Part shown: piece after piece, positions 1-6,918 of the stretch
How the letters are laid out: each line of letters begins with the position of its first letter
Numbering within the stretch: the stretch's first letter is position 1
Assembly: GCA_937997355.1 (NCBI GenBank)
Contig: CALKTZ010000349.1
Location: 1 to 7,822, forward strand
Length of the DNA stretch: 7,822 bases
Direction of reading: 5' to 3'
Source: an uncultured Planctomycetales bacterium
GTDB taxonomy: Bacteria; Planctomycetota; Planctomycetia; Isosphaerales; Isosphaeraceae
The notes under the pieces: model-generated
Seen by the model: the letters and a program-made list of their open reading frames with translations, nothing else
Told to the model about the DNA's origin: nothing
Databases searched by the model: none
Made by a program: the position numbers and the translations under genes

Positions 1-698
1 ACCCGGTTGACCGCCGCGACGAACACGCCGTTGGCGATCGCATGGGCGCGTTGCATGGTCTCCCAGGCGCTCGCCTGGGCCTCGCCGAACTCCGCCTTCT
101 CGGCCGGATGCCAGCCGATCGCGGTGGGATAGAAGAGGATTTCCGCCCCCTTCAACGCGGTGAGGCGGGCCGCCTCGGGATACCATTGATCCCAGCAGAC
201 GAGCGTGCCGACCTTCGCGTGTGCCGTCTCGAACGTCTGGAAGCCGAGGTCGCCGGGGGTGAAATAATACTTCTCGTAATAGAGGGGATCGTCGGGGATG
301 TGCATCTTACGGTAGCGGCCCAGGAAGGCCCCGTCGGCATCCAGGACGACCGCCGTGTTGTGATAGATCCCGGGGGCCCTGCGCTCGAAGAGCGAGCCGA
401 CGATCGACATCCCGGTCTCGCGGGCGAGCGTCGAGAGGGCCTCCGTGGTCGGGCCGGGGATCGGCTCGGCCAGGTCGAACCTCGCCGCGTCCTCCGTCTG
501 GCAGAAATACTGGGTGAGGAACAATTCCGGCAGGCAGGCCACCTTGGCCCCGCGATCGGCGGCGTCGCGGAGCATGGTCGAGGCCCGACGCAGATTCTCG
601 TCGGCATCGGTCGAGCACCTCATCTGGATGAGGGCGACCTTGAGGTTTCGATGCGCCGAGGATTTGGCGGGATGCGACGGCTTGGGGTTCGAACTCAT
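1..698 (-). CDS. aguB: N-carbamoylputrescine amidase (nitrilase superfamily), C-terminus cut by window edge
   Basis: Translating the minus strand from the ATG at 698-696 gives 232 residues that stay open to the window edge. Family members are usually about 290 residues, so roughly the last 60 are missing. The nitrilase-superfamily Glu-Lys-Cys triad is visible: E58 in CLPELF, K131 in YRKMHIPDD and C168 in LVCWDQWYPEAAR. The stretch around DDPLYYEKYYFTPGD and FYPTAIGW matches the AguB branch closely. By family knowledge it hydrolyses N-carbamoylputrescine to putrescine, CO2 and ammonia, the last step of the agmatine route to putrescine, in the cytoplasm. The frame is open upstream to a stop at 774-776 but shows no ATG, and homology begins near residue 18, so the ATG at 698 is the best start. 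No clear Shine-Dalgarno site precedes it. It is divergent from the RidA gene. Another nitrilase-family amidase is the main alternative. Confidence 0.9.
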   Translation of the reverse strand, partial: MSSNPKPSHPAKSSAHRNLKVALIQMRCSTDADENLRRASTMLRDAADRGAKVACLPELFLTQYFCQTEDAARFDLAEPIPGPTTEALSTLARETGMSIVGSLFERRAPGIYHNTAVVLDADGAFLGRYRKMHIPDDPLYYEKYYFTPGDLGFQTFETAHAKVGTLVCWDQWYPEAARLTALKGAEILFYPTAIGWHPAEKAEFGEAQASAWETMQRAHAIANGVFVAAVNR

Positions 699-994
699 GG
701 CGACCGGGTTCCGGACACGAAGAAATCTGGCACCTTCTCGCGTCGACCGAGGCGCGAATGGTGATCCTCCATCCTATCGCGGGAGGGGGCCGGGGTCGAG
801 CGATCCCGCGCCTTCCGACCGGGTTTCCGCCCCGATGCCGGAGGATTCGCGACCATCTCGCGACTCGAAATCCGGGGCCGGGCGCACGAGGGCAATCCCC
901 TGCTCCTCCCGACGTCCCCCGGCTTGATTTGGCCGCGTCCAGCCGTTAATGTTTGACCGAGCGCGAACCGCGTCGCGACCGGGATCGATCACCT

Positions 995-1012
995 GATTTC
1001 GACCTCGAAATC
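995..1012. promoter_or_regulatory. Perfect 18-bp inverted repeat, candidate operator
   Basis: GATTTCGACCTCGAAATC has two perfect 8-base arms around a 2-base centre. It ends 34 bases before the RidA start codon, about where a repressor or activator dimer could bind near a promoter. It could serve either divergent gene but is far closer to the RidA gene. No regulator gene is adjacent, so its partner is unknown. The symmetry is seen directly; the function is inferred. Confidence 0.4.
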
Positions 1013-1033
1013 TCCTGTTGTGCATCTCTGAAA

Positions 1034-1038
1034 AAGGA
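1034..1038 (+). promoter_or_regulatory. Ribosome binding site that decides the RidA start
   Basis: AAGGA lies 8 bases before the ATG at 1047. It overlaps the earlier in-frame ATG at 1038, so it could not serve that codon. This favours initiation at 1047 (MGAEARLAEL), which drops three residues from the longest reading. Confidence 0.6.
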
Positions 1039-1046
1039 TGAGGATC

Positions 1047-1508
1047 ATGGGAGCCGAAGCCCGCCTGGCCGAGTTGAAGTTGGAATTGCCGCCCGCCCCA
1101 AAGCCGGTGGCGACTTACGTCACCGCCATGCGAATCGGCGACATGCTCTACGTCTCGGGGCACGGGCCGATCAAGTCCGACGGCAAGATGATCGTCGGCA
1201 AGGTCGGGGCCGATGCCGACATCACCGCCGGGATCGCCGCGGCCCGGCAGACCGGACTGGCCATCCTGGCGACCGTCCGGGCGCACCTCGGCTCGCTCGA
1301 CAAGGTCACCCGCCTGGTAAAGTCGTTCGGCATGGTCAACTGCACGACCGATTTCACCGAGCAGCCCAAGGTCATCAATGGCTACTCCGATCTCATGAAG
1401 GAAGTCTTTGGCGAGAGCGGCGTCGGCACCCGCAGCGCCGTCGGCATGGGCTCGCTCCCCGGCGGGATCGCCGTCGAGATCGAGGCCATGTTCCAGGTCA
1501 AGGATTGA
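1047..1508 (+). CDS. RidA/YjgF/YER057c/UK114 family protein (long subgroup)
   Basis: The gene encodes 153 residues from the ATG at 1047. Recognisable blocks are the N-terminal MGAEARLAELKLELPPAPKP, the strand MLYVSGHGPIK at about 33-43, and the C-terminal RSAVGMGSLPGGIAVEIEA. R129 and the glutamates at 144 and 146 align with the arginine and glutamate that hold the substrate carboxylate and water in classical RidA. The length and the N-terminal proline-rich segment fit the roughly 150-residue RidA-like subgroup rather than the 128-residue E. coli type. RidA proteins form trimers and hydrolyse reactive enamine/imine intermediates from PLP enzymes to keto acids and ammonia. Whether this subgroup keeps that activity is not certain. 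The gene stands alone on its strand, divergent from aguB and convergent with pyrK 30 bases away. Confidence 0.88.
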   Translation: MGAEARLAELKLELPPAPKPVATYVTAMRIGDMLYVSGHGPIKSDGKMIVGKVGADADITAGIAAARQTGLAILATVRAHLGSLDKVTRLVKSFGMVNCTTDFTEQPKVINGYSDLMKEVFGESGVGTRSAVGMGSLPGGIAVEIEAMFQVKD

Positions 1509-1526
1509 TTCAAGAGATGGGAAGAT

Positions 1527-1553
1527 CGGGCCGGTCGCTCAATGACCGGCCCG
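1527..1553. terminator. GC-rich hairpin between convergent RidA and pyrK genes
   Basis: A perfect 10-bp stem (C plus GGGCCGGTC paired with GACCGGCCC plus G) closes a 7-base loop, GCTCAAT. It covers the pyrK stop codon and begins 18 bases after the RidA stop. Its place between two converging 3' ends fits a bidirectional transcription stop. No T-run follows on either strand, so it is not a textbook intrinsic terminator and may act only to stabilise 3' ends. Confidence 0.4.
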
Positions 1554-2432
1554 GCCCCAATCGACCGATTCCGCCGGGAAGATCGGCCCCTCGACGCAAA
1601 CCCGTCGAAGGTCGGCGGAGCCGTCGGGCTGCCGGATCGGCGCCACGCAACTGAAGCAGGCGCCGAAGCCGCACGCCATGTGATTTTCGAGCGAAACATC
1701 GCACGGGATCTCATTCCGAGCCGCGATTCTTGAGAGCGCGGCCAACATCCCCGGCGGCCCGCAGCCCACGATCCGGCCGGGCTGGTCGCCCCGTTCCAGC
1801 CTGCGGGTCAGCAGGTCGGTCACGAATCCGTGGTGCCCTTCCGATCCGTCATCGGTGGCGATTTCGACCTCGATCCCCGCGTTCCGAAAATCCTCGACCC
1901 CGGCGAGATAGTCCTTGTTCCGGACCCCGTAGAACAAGGCGGCGGAGGGGGCGAGATTCGTCGATCCCGGAGCCGGCTCCGTGCCGTACGATTCCCGGCC
2001 GAGCCACCACCGCCCGAGCGCCAGGAACGGCGTCTGCCCGATCCCCCCTGCGACGAATAGCGGCGAATTCGAGGCATCCGAGGCGAGAGGCTCGAAGCCG
2101 TTCCCCAGCGGACCCCAGATGGCGAGGCGGTCTCCGGGTTTTCGCTGGGCGAGGGCCGAGGTCCCCTTGCCGATCACCAGATAGACCACGTCGACGGCTG
2201 TCGCGGCCCCGCCCTTCTCACGGACAATGTCGTACAGGGCGAAGGGACGGCCGAGCAGCGGCTCGTTCGAGCCCTCCGGCCCCGGGCGGATCATCAGGAA
2301 CTGGCCGGGGCGGATCGACCCGGCCAGGGCGGCGTCGGCCAGCCTCAGCCGGTATGTACCGCGCGCCATCGGGACATTCTCGACGACTTCCGCCAGGGAA
2401 TAGCGGGCGCAGGCAGGGGCGACGGCGTTCAT
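1539..2432 (-). CDS. pyrK: Dihydroorotate dehydrogenase electron-transfer subunit PyrK
   Basis: The 297-residue protein has the ferredoxin-reductase-like layout of PyrK. The FAD site motif RPFALYD is at 62-68 with GKGT at 88-91, and the nucleotide-binding motif AGGIGQTP is at 128-135. CGPPGML is at 224-230. A C-terminal [2Fe-2S] cluster site has C254, C259, C262 and C279 in CGFGACFSC plus VCVEGP. PyrK passes electrons from the class 1B dihydroorotate dehydrogenase PyrD to NAD+ in pyrimidine synthesis. All cofactor motifs look intact. It is somewhat longer than the usual 250-260 residues, partly through a loop at about 145-162. The start codon overlaps the stop of the upstream pseudouridine synthase gene by four bases, which suggests coupled translation. 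No pyrD is seen in the window. A different flavin reductase with the same fold is possible but less likely given the cysteine pattern. Confidence 0.9.
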   Translation of the reverse strand: MNAVAPACARYSLAEVVENVPMARGTYRLRLADAALAGSIRPGQFLMIRPGPEGSNEPLLGRPFALYDIVREKGGAATAVDVVYLVIGKGTSALAQRKPGDRLAIWGPLGNGFEPLASDASNSPLFVAGGIGQTPFLALGRWWLGRESYGTEPAPGSTNLAPSAALFYGVRNKDYLAGVEDFRNAGIEVEIATDDGSEGHHGFVTDLLTRRLERGDQPGRIVGCGPPGMLAALSRIAARNEIPCDVSLENHMACGFGACFSCVAPIRQPDGSADLRRVCVEGPIFPAESVDWGRAGH

Positions 2433-4090
2433 CCGCGATCCTTGCTCCGGGGCTTACGCTTCACGCCGTGGGCCGCGCGCGGCGGGCGTTTCTGCTTGGA
2501 TTTCTCCGGGCGATCCGGTCCCGAGCCGGGACGCGATTCCTCGGCTTTCTGCCCGCGTCCCTGTCGCGGCCGATCGCGATCCGGCATGAATGAGGGATCG
2601 AGGCCGATGATCACGCGGCCCGGTTTCCGATCGCCCGTCGACGGCCTCCCCGGCCGGGAAGGTGGCGGCCCTGCCTGCGCGGGGCCGGAAGGGCGCTGAT
2701 CGGTAAATGAGCCGGTCGGACGGCCCCCCGGCGGTCGCCCAGGAGAGCGTGCGCCGGATGGTCCCGAGCGGCGTCGATCCCGATCCCAATCCCGATCGTC
2801 CTTCGATGGCCGTCGATCCCGGTCCGGGGTTCCGGGGCGAGAATCCGGACGCCGAGGAGGCTGAGCCGGGCGGCTCCCGGTGCCGGGTCGCGCCCCCACG
2901 ACCGCGCCGGAGCTGAGGATGGTATTCGGCTTGAGGCCGCCGGGGATCGGTCCCAATTTGGCGGGGATGGGCGTGGATTCGCCCGGGGCCGGGGACGCCG
3001 GTTTGGCGGTCTCCGTGGCACCTCCTGGGGCTTCCGCGCCCGGTGCCGCCTTGACGCCGGGACCCGGCTTCGGTTTCCCGGCGGCTCCCCTGGACGCGGC
3101 GGGCCGTTCCTTGCCCTTCGATCGATGGGGCGAGACGTCGATTCCCGCGGCAACCTTTTGAAGCAGTTCGATCTCTTCCTTCGTGAGAGGACGGGATTCG
3201 CCGGACGCCAGACCTCTCAGGAGGATCGGCCCGACGGCGACCCGCGTGAGGTTCATGACCTTGTGGCCCATCTTGGCGAAGATCCGGCGGACTTCGCGGT
3301 TCTTCCCTTCGGCCAGGACCAGCTCCAGATTGGTCGCCTCCCCCTGGCGGCCGATGATCTTGACCCGCTTGGCGCGAACCTTGCCGTCGGCGAGCCAGAC
3401 CCCGTCGGTGACTCGCTGGAGGACTTCCTGCGAGGGGAGCCCCGCCACCAGAACTCGGTAGAATTTCTCGACGCCGAATCGGGGATGGGCCAGGCGATTG
3501 GCGAGCTCGCCGTCGTTGGTGAGGAGGATCAGCCCGGTACTATCCTCATCGAGCCGGCCCACGGTATACACGCGTTGTGGGATCTCGGGGAGGATGTCGA
3601 CGACGCGAGGACGTCCCGAGGGATCGCTATTGGTGGAGACGTATCCCTTGGGCTTGTTGACCGCGTAATAGACGAGCTTCTCGATCTTGACTTTTTGCCC
3701 GTCGAATTCGATGACGTCGACATCGGGATCGACTCGGGTCCCCAGTTCGCGGACGACCTTCCCATTGACGGTGATCCGTCCCTGAAGGATGAGGTCCTCG
3801 CAGGCGCGCCGGGAGTCGACCCCGGCATGCGCGAGGATTTTTTGGAGACGATCGGAATCCGGGTTGGCCTCGCGGTCGCGCGGCGGTTTCGGCCGCGACG
3901 TCTTGAATCCCTTCTTGAAGATCCCCGAGGGGCCGGATGTCTTGCGCGGCGGTCCCCCCGCCTTCCTCGCGAACGAGGCCGGCTTTGGCCTGCCGGTCCC
4001 GAGACCTTTCGGCCGACCCGGACGCGAAGGTGAGCCGGCCGGGCGGCGAGGTCCCCCCGATTGGGGACGGAACGGTTTCTGGCGAGCCAT
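2429..4090 (-). CDS. rluB: RsuA/RluB-family 23S rRNA pseudouridine synthase with long disordered tails
   Basis: The gene encodes 553 residues. Residues 1-80 are basic and rich in P, G, R and K. An S4 RNA-binding domain lies at about 80-127 (RLQKILAHAGVDSRRACEDL). The catalytic domain spans about 137-315 and holds the catalytic aspartate D181 in GRLDEDSTGLILLTNDGE, followed by EGKNREVRRIFAKMGHKV. This pattern fits RluB-type enzymes, which isomerise a uridine in helix 89-90 of 23S rRNA. Residues 317-553 form a low-complexity tail of P, G, R, S, K and D that includes an RDRD-type repeat (about 2776-2797 in the DNA). Bacterial RluB is usually about 240-300 residues, so the core is normal and both ends are additions. 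An AGGGGG ribosome site lies about 11 bases before the ATG. The last bases overlap the pyrK start. The exact target uridine cannot be told from sequence. Confidence 0.9.
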   Translation of the reverse strand: MARQKPFRPQSGGPRRPAGSPSRPGRPKGLGTGRPKPASFARKAGGPPRKTSGPSGIFKKGFKTSRPKPPRDREANPDSDRLQKILAHAGVDSRRACEDLILQGRITVNGKVVRELGTRVDPDVDVIEFDGQKVKIEKLVYYAVNKPKGYVSTNSDPSGRPRVVDILPEIPQRVYTVGRLDEDSTGLILLTNDGELANRLAHPRFGVEKFYRVLVAGLPSQEVLQRVTDGVWLADGKVRAKRVKIIGRQGEATNLELVLAEGKNREVRRIFAKMGHKVMNLTRVAVGPILLRGLASGESRPLTKEEIELLQKVAAGIDVSPHRSKGKERPAASRGAAGKPKPGPGVKAAPGAEAPGGATETAKPASPAPGESTPIPAKLGPIPGGLKPNTILSSGAVVGARPGTGSRPAQPPRRPDSRPGTPDRDRRPSKDDRDWDRDRRRSGPSGARSPGRPPGGRPTGSFTDQRPSGPAQAGPPPSRPGRPSTGDRKPGRVIIGLDPSFMPDRDRPRQGRGQKAEESRPGSGPDRPEKSKQKRPPRAAHGVKRKPRSKDRG

Positions 4091-4422
4091 GACGGGACGA
4101 GCCCCCTGAGCAGAGCAAAGGCGAACCGACGGGGGCCGTGCCGCCGGGGAAGCGTTTTCGAGCGAGCCTCGGCCTGGATGCTCGGGCTCGAAATCCGGGA
4201 TGGACGCGGCCTCACGTCCTCGACGATCTCCATCTTAACGGGGCGACAAAAAACCGGCCAGTGCCGGGAAAACATTCAAGTTCCGCCCGCGACCGGCCGG
4301 CGGCTGATTTCCCTCACGTCCCCGAGATTCTTCGCCGATCACTAGGGGAGTGAGTGTAGCGATGATGCGGAATTGGCCGAATGGGTCGGTGAATCTCGCC
4401 CGATGGATCGTGGGGTTTGCGC
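4091..4422. other. Divergent intergenic region between rluB and the TolC-family gene
   Basis: This 332-base spacer carries the 5' leaders of both flanking genes. It contains a hairpin with a T6 run on the minus strand (4248-4267) and a minus-strand GATTTCGAG motif copy at 4187-4195. An in-frame stop at 4390-4392 limits how far upstream the TolC-family gene could begin. No confident promoter boxes are visible, and the open frames crossing it look like read-throughs. Confidence 0.6.
4248..4267 (-). terminator. Terminator-like hairpin with T6 in the rluB leader
   Basis: Read on the minus strand, CCGGC-ACTG-GCCGG forms a 5-bp all-GC stem with a 4-base loop and is followed at once by TTTTTT, the form of an intrinsic terminator. 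It lies about 160 bases before the rluB start and points toward it. No minus-strand gene lies just upstream, since the neighbour is the plus-strand TolC-family gene. It could stop antisense transcription from that gene, act as an attenuator for rluB-pyrK, or be chance. Confidence 0.4.
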
Positions 4423-6021
4423 ATGGATCGAAGATGCGATTTCCGCGCGATCGTCGCGATCATCCTCTGCGGGGTGAGTGGCCGGGTTTACGCCCAGGCC
4501 CCCACGGTGGATGTCGAGATTCGCCAACCTCCGGGGTCCGGAAGCTCGCTCCTCGGGTCGTCTCCCGGGTCGGGAGGGGGACGGATCGTCAATCCGCCCG
4601 GGGCGAGCACGTTGCTGGGGGGACGCCCCGGAACCTCGGCGCCCCACGGGGTTCCCGCCTCGATCACCAATCCCGGCTCGATGGCCCATCCGGCCGAGAT
4701 GCAGCGCGCGATCACCGCCCCTCCGTCTGAGCCCATCGCCCCGGCATCTGCCGGGCTCTATGGAACGCTCGCCATCCCTTCCGGACCCGAGGACGACGGC
4801 CCCCCGGACGGGCTGACCCTCGACATGGCCATCGACGTCACCCTGAACCGCAGCCTCGACCTCCGCGCCAAGGCGTTCGAGCTTCCCCAGGCCAGGGCCG
4901 ACATCCTCCAGGCCAGCCTGCGGTCCAATCCCGCGCTCTATGCCGACGGCCAACTCCTCCAGTACAACGGCAGCCGATTCAGCCGGGCAGTTCCCGGCGG
5001 CCCCAGCCAATACGATCTCAACGTCACCTGGCCGGTCGATGTCTCCCAGAAGCGCAAGGCCAGGACCATGGTCGCGGTTCGGGCCGAGAAGGTCCTCGAG
5101 GCGCAGTACCAGGAGGCGGTCCGCCAGAAGATCGACGACGTCTATGAAGCCTTCGTCAACGCCCTCACCGCGAGGCAAACCGTCCGGTTCGCGCAGGAGA
5201 GCGTGAAGGGGCTCACCAGCCTGCTGAGCAGGAACGAGGACCTTTACAAGAAGGGCGCCGTCTCGCTCCCCGAATTGAGACGGGTCCGAATTCAACTTAA
5301 CACGGCCAGGCTCGGACTCGTCGCCGCCAGGTCGGCCTTTCGAACCGCGAAGATCGAGCTCGGGTCGGTGCTGAATCTTTCCCCCGCCGAGATCGATGCG
5401 ATCGAGCTTCGAGGGACGATCCGCGATACCGGACCCGAGCCGCCGCCGATCGGAGAGTTGCGCAAAATCGCCCTGGAATCTCGGCCTGATATCATCTCCT
5501 ACCGGCTCGGTTTGAAGCGTGCCGAGGCGGACGTGAAGCTCGCCAAGGCTACGCGGCTGAATGACGTCTATGTCCTGTTTCAGCCCTACACCTACCAGGA
5601 CAATACCCCCTTCGGCCTCAAGGGACAGATCTCCTGGGCGTTGGGCGTGACCGCTCCCCTGCCCATTTTCAACCGCAATCAGGGGGGGATCGAGCGGGCC
5701 AAGCTGAACGTGACCCAGACCGAGGTCGAGCTGGCCGACGTCGAGCGGCAGGCCCTGATCGATGTCGAGCGAGCGAGAGAAGACTATCAGGCCACCCGCC
5801 GCGAGGTCGAGGAACTTCGAACCGACGTGCTCCCCGACGCGACACGCATCCGAGAGCAGGCTTACGAGCTCTATCAGACCGGCGTCGAGAGCGCCCTCGA
5901 CTACATCAACGCGCAGCGCGAGTTCAACCAGGTCGCCAAGCAATATCTCGACACGGCGAGCCGCCATCGCCGGGCCATGCTTTCCCTCAACACGGCGGTC
6001 GGCCAGAGGATCTTGCCGTGA
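4423..6021 (+). CDS. TolC/CzcC-like outer-membrane efflux protein
   Basis: From the ATG at 4423 the protein has 532 residues. GGGG at 4412-4415 is a fair ribosome site for this ATG and too close for the TTG at 4417. Residues 1-24 form a Sec signal peptide (RR, then AIVAIILCGVSG, cut after VYA). There is no lipobox at C16. Residues 25-130 are a G/P/S-rich linker, unusually long for the family. Two outer-membrane efflux repeats follow, about 131-325 and 345-525, each with long heptad-like helices and amphipathic strands. Typical signatures are LTLDMAIDVTLNRSLDLRAK and APLPIFNRNQGGIERAKLN, the latter resembling CzcC. Proteins of this fold form trimeric channels through the outer membrane for RND or ABC pumps and type I secretion. 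No membrane-fusion or pump gene is in the window, so the substrate is unknown. The LEPR-type gene follows after 103 bases. Confidence 0.88.
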   Translation: MDRRCDFRAIVAIILCGVSGRVYAQAPTVDVEIRQPPGSGSSLLGSSPGSGGGRIVNPPGASTLLGGRPGTSAPHGVPASITNPGSMAHPAEMQRAITAPPSEPIAPASAGLYGTLAIPSGPEDDGPPDGLTLDMAIDVTLNRSLDLRAKAFELPQARADILQASLRSNPALYADGQLLQYNGSRFSRAVPGGPSQYDLNVTWPVDVSQKRKARTMVAVRAEKVLEAQYQEAVRQKIDDVYEAFVNALTARQTVRFAQESVKGLTSLLSRNEDLYKKGAVSLPELRRVRIQLNTARLGLVAARSAFRTAKIELGSVLNLSPAEIDAIELRGTIRDTGPEPPPIGELRKIALESRPDIISYRLGLKRAEADVKLAKATRLNDVYVLFQPYTYQDNTPFGLKGQISWALGVTAPLPIFNRNQGGIERAKLNVTQTEVELADVERQALIDVERAREDYQATRREVEELRTDVLPDATRIREQAYELYQTGVESALDYINAQREFNQVAKQYLDTASRHRRAMLSLNTAVGQRILP

Positions 6022-6049
6022 GCCGATGGCAAGAAGAAGGATGGGCGAA

Positions 6050-6072
6050 GTCGCCGGCAAGGCGTCGGCGAC
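6050..6072 (+). other. Hairpin in the gap after the TolC-family gene
   Basis: GTCGCCG and CGGCGAC form a perfect 7-bp stem around a 9-base loop, 28 bases after the TolC-family stop. No T-run follows, so a terminator call is weak. It could be a 3'-end stabiliser or a partial stop between the two plus-strand genes. Confidence 0.25.
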
Positions 6073-6113
6073 CGGCCGAGCGACCGCGAGATCCGGCTTC
6101 CGCTTCGAGTTGC

Positions 6114-6118
6114 AGGAG
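6114..6118 (+). promoter_or_regulatory. Ribosome binding site for the LEPR-type gene
   Basis: AGGAG sits 6 bases before the ATG at 6125. It fixes the start there, although the frame stays open far upstream into the TolC-family gene. It is the clearest Shine-Dalgarno site in the window. Confidence 0.65.
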
Positions 6119-6124
6119 AGGACG

Positions 6125-6892
6125 ATGAGACATCGACCACGATCCGGGCGCAGCCTTCAGCTTCGGCCTTGCCTGGAGCCGGCGGAATCGCGCCTGCTCC
6201 TCTCGATCTACACGAACCTGATGTTCGGCAACCGCCGCGCGATGCTGTCGTCCCTCGCGGCGAACCAGAAACAAGCCTACGCGTCGCAGACCGTGGCGAC
6301 GGCGAGCCGGCAATCGACGTCCTCGATCGCGGTCCCCGAGAATCAAGGTCCCCAGGGCTTGAACCTGGCCATCACGCCGATCGGGAATGCGACCCCCGCC
6401 GAGCTGAAGCGCCAGCGATTCTCGGCCAAATTCGTCGGCATCTACTCGGTGCAGAAAGGACGCTTCGATTCCGAGGCGTCCCAGGTTCTGGTCCAGGCGG
6501 CGGGAACGGCGACATCCATGCTCCACTCCGATATCCAGATGCGCGTGATCGTCGCGAACGATCCGTCGATCCCCAACAGCGGCATCGCCACGATCTACGA
6601 CCGAAACCTGAACACCAACACCGCGCTCGGATTCGACCTCTCGACGACCTCTCGGAGTTTCGACAAGGGGGGGCGCCCTAATCGGTTCGACATCGTAACC
6701 ATCGACCCCAACATCAGCTCCGGCGTCTATACCCAGGGGGATTCCCAGGGGGTGATCACCCTGCGCTATATCCCCGACGGGACGAGGAGCAAGGGGATCG
6801 TCAGCCAGGGGAAGGTTTACGTCACGATCCACGCTCAAATCTATTCGCCGAATACGTCCTCGATCCTGCGGAACGCAAGCATGAATCCTTGA
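6125..6892 (+). CDS. LEPR-XLL-like planctomycete protein of unknown function
   Basis: The 255-residue product starts with a basic stretch (MRHRPRSGRSLQLRP) and then LEPAESRLLLS at 17-27. This resembles the LEPR-XLL N-terminal motif found on many large extracytoplasmic planctomycete proteins, where it appears to take the place of an ordinary signal peptide. There is no long hydrophobic segment. Residues 28-95 are polar and rich in A, S, Q and T. Residues 98-250 read as alternating short strands (FSAKFVGIYSVQKGRF, IQMRVIVAND, GVITLRYIPDG, KVYVTIHAQIYS) and are probably a beta-sandwich-like domain. I recognise no catalytic motif. It is small for a LEPR-type protein, lacking repeats or a C-terminal anchor. 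It lies 103 bases after the TolC-family gene on the same strand, so co-transcription is possible. Export to the periplasm or cell surface is inferred. Confidence 0.75.
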   Translation: MRHRPRSGRSLQLRPCLEPAESRLLLSIYTNLMFGNRRAMLSSLAANQKQAYASQTVATASRQSTSSIAVPENQGPQGLNLAITPIGNATPAELKRQRFSAKFVGIYSVQKGRFDSEASQVLVQAAGTATSMLHSDIQMRVIVANDPSIPNSGIATIYDRNLNTNTALGFDLSTTSRSFDKGGRPNRFDIVTIDPNISSGVYTQGDSQGVITLRYIPDGTRSKGIVSQGKVYVTIHAQIYSPNTSSILRNASMNP

Positions 6893-6918
6893 ACATGCTG
6901 ACGCCCGATTGGAGCCGC

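Larger units (their letters stand above)
699..1046. other. Divergent intergenic region between aguB and the RidA gene
   Basis: This 348-base spacer must hold the promoters of both flanking genes. No convincing protein is seen: the open frames across it are arginine/proline-rich read-throughs typical of GC-rich spacer. It contains an 18-bp inverted repeat at 995-1012 and a GATTTCGAG motif copy on the minus strand at 864-872. A weak sigma70-like pair for the RidA gene is TTGATT at 924-929 and GTTAAT at 945-950, but the 15-base spacing is short and I do not rely on it. Confidence 0.6.

Noticed and set aside
42..764. A 240-codon plus-strand open frame opposite aguB
   Set aside because: The minus-strand reading gives an intact nitrilase-family catalytic triad; the plus-strand product is low-complexity and unrelated to anything I recognise.
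1859..1872. GATTTCGACCTCGA inside pyrK, matching part of the palindrome at 995-1012
   Set aside because: The second half of the symmetry is absent, and the stretch is explained by common codons for IEVEIA in pyrK.
2776..2797. Short tandem GATCCC/AATCCC units inside rluB
   Set aside because: They encode the RDWDRD part of the disordered tail and are explained by repeated Arg-Asp codons, not by a separate repeat element.
3125..4033. A 302-codon plus-strand open frame opposite rluB
   Set aside because: It covers the antisense of the S4 and catalytic domains, and its acidic, leucine-rich product mirrors the sense codons.
4342..6060. A 572-codon minus-strand open frame opposite the TolC-family gene
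   Set aside because: It is the antisense shadow of a gene with clear homology. Long antisense frames are expected in GC-rich DNA, and its product has no recognisable domain.
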